From JBMNTQ01 sp050945815 (lineage in GTDB: Bacteria > Bacillota > Clostridia > Christensenellales > JBMNTQ01), in the NCBI GenBank assembly GCA_050945815.1, contig JBMNTQ010000035.1, positions 1 through 13,590 on the forward strand: a stretch of 13,590 nt of DNA, read 5' to 3'. Positions 13,151 to 13,590 of this stretch are shown piece after piece. Each line of letters starts with the position of its first letter. Position 1 is the first letter of the stretch. Both the position numbers and the translations under genes were made by a program. Under the pieces are notes generated by a model, which searched no databases, had not been told where the DNA came from, and was given only the letters and a program-made list of their open reading frames with translations.

Positions 13151-13590
13151 TTACCCTTTGATGAGTTTCCTTTTCGAAAGTTCTTCTGCGATTATGGAGG
13201 AAGCCTTTTTAAAAGCCTCGAACTCAAAGGGACTTATTTTTTCCTTAATGTTGTTCAAAAAACTGCTGATGTTCTTGGGGAAGAGGCCCATATAGTTGTA
13301 GTATTTTTTTGTGAGCAAAAGATGATACTCTCTGCCGTCTTCTGTCGACTGTTTTCTTTCTATGTAGCCCTTCTTTTGCAGACTGCTCACCTTATAGCTG
13401 GCATTTGATTGAGATATGCCCAGAAAATCTGCAAACTCACTTATAGTGGGCGAATTCAAAGAATCAATTACCTCTAAAGAAAAGGCCTCAACGGCGCTGA
13501 GCGAACCCTCACGTTCTTTAACCTGCTCGAATATCGAGAGAAAAAACCTGAGTTCAAACTCCTTAATTATCTTGTAAATTGTGTTTTCAA
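13151..13590 (-). CDS. MarR-type transcription regulator, N-terminus cut by the right edge
   Basis: The frame is open on the minus strand from the stop at 13151 to the window edge, giving 145 residues. A TTG at 13459 is an internal codon rather than a start, because the upstream sequence keeps reading as sensible helical protein (FELRFFLSIFEQVKE). The winged helix-turn-helix is clear: TISEFADFLGISQSNASYKV, then SSLQKKGYIERK and the wing STEDGREYHLLLT. A helical C-terminal dimerisation segment follows. MarR proteins average about 150 residues, so only a few residues should be missing. It probably represses or senses a small aromatic or lipid-like ligand, as many relatives do. Its targets lie outside the window or are unknown. 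Nothing links it directly to the flavoenzyme operon, which converges on it across about 520 bases. Confidence 0.85.
   Translation of the reverse strand, partial: ENTIYKIIKEFELRFFLSIFEQVKEREGSLSAVEAFSLEVIDSLNSPTISEFADFLGISQSNASYKVSSLQKKGYIERKQSTEDGREYHLLLTKKYYNYMGLFPKNISSFLNNIKEKISPFEFEAFKKASSIIAEELSKRKLIKG

Noticed and set aside
1..13590. CRISPR arrays, tRNA or rRNA genes, complete insertion sequences, prophage genes
   Set aside because: No regularly spaced repeats, cloverleaf-like segments, rRNA-conserved stretches, transposase or phage motifs were seen on either strand.

Overview
The window looks like chromosomal DNA of a Gram-positive anaerobe of the Clostridia type, possibly a gut Oscillospirales or Lachnospirales relative. 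This placement is an inference. It rests on moderate-to-low GC, strong AGGAGG-type ribosome binding sites 6-10 bases before most starts, near-consensus sigma-A promoters with 17-base spacers, intrinsic terminators, and an oxygen-sensitive enzyme set (three iron-type alcohol dehydrogenases and an iron-sulfur flavoenzyme). No rRNA, tRNA, CRISPR array or complete mobile element was seen.

Layout from left to right. Positions 1-72 may be the tail of a membrane protein. Positions 73-434 are non-coding, with two hairpins and a good promoter. A SLC13/DASS-type anion permease follows on + (501-1793). It is separated by a shared terminator from two tandem iron-type alcohol dehydrogenases on - (4279-3113, then 3053-1887). 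A TetR-type regulator with two DNA-binding domains in one chain is transcribed divergently from that pair (4332-5276, +). Convergent to it is a two-gene operon on - : an unrecognised 355-residue protein (7750-6683) and a MatC-like carboxylate permease (6642-5323). Next come a LuxR-type regulator on - (9136-7982) and, divergent from it, an operon on + made of a third iron-type alcohol dehydrogenase (9397-10587) and an Old-Yellow-Enzyme-type flavin/4Fe-4S oxidoreductase (10609-12630), closed by a hairpin. About 500 bases of sparse sequence follow. The window ends inside a MarR-type regulator on - (13151 to the right edge).

Read together this is an accessory catabolic or fermentative locus: two carboxylate-type permeases, three NAD(P)-linked alcohol/carbonyl enzymes, one flavoenzyme suited to C=C or C-N redox chemistry, and a transcription regulator beside nearly every unit. 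A plausible reading is uptake of one or more small organic anions, followed by alcohol/aldehyde interconversion and reduction of an unsaturated intermediate. The sequence does not reveal the substrate. The best leads for novelty are the double-headed TetR regulator, the alcohol dehydrogenase that has lost one of the four usual metal ligands beside an intact paralogue, the flavoenzyme with trimethylamine-dehydrogenase-like cysteine spacing, the unrecognised protein paired with the MatC-like permease, and the well-defined divergent LuxR control region.
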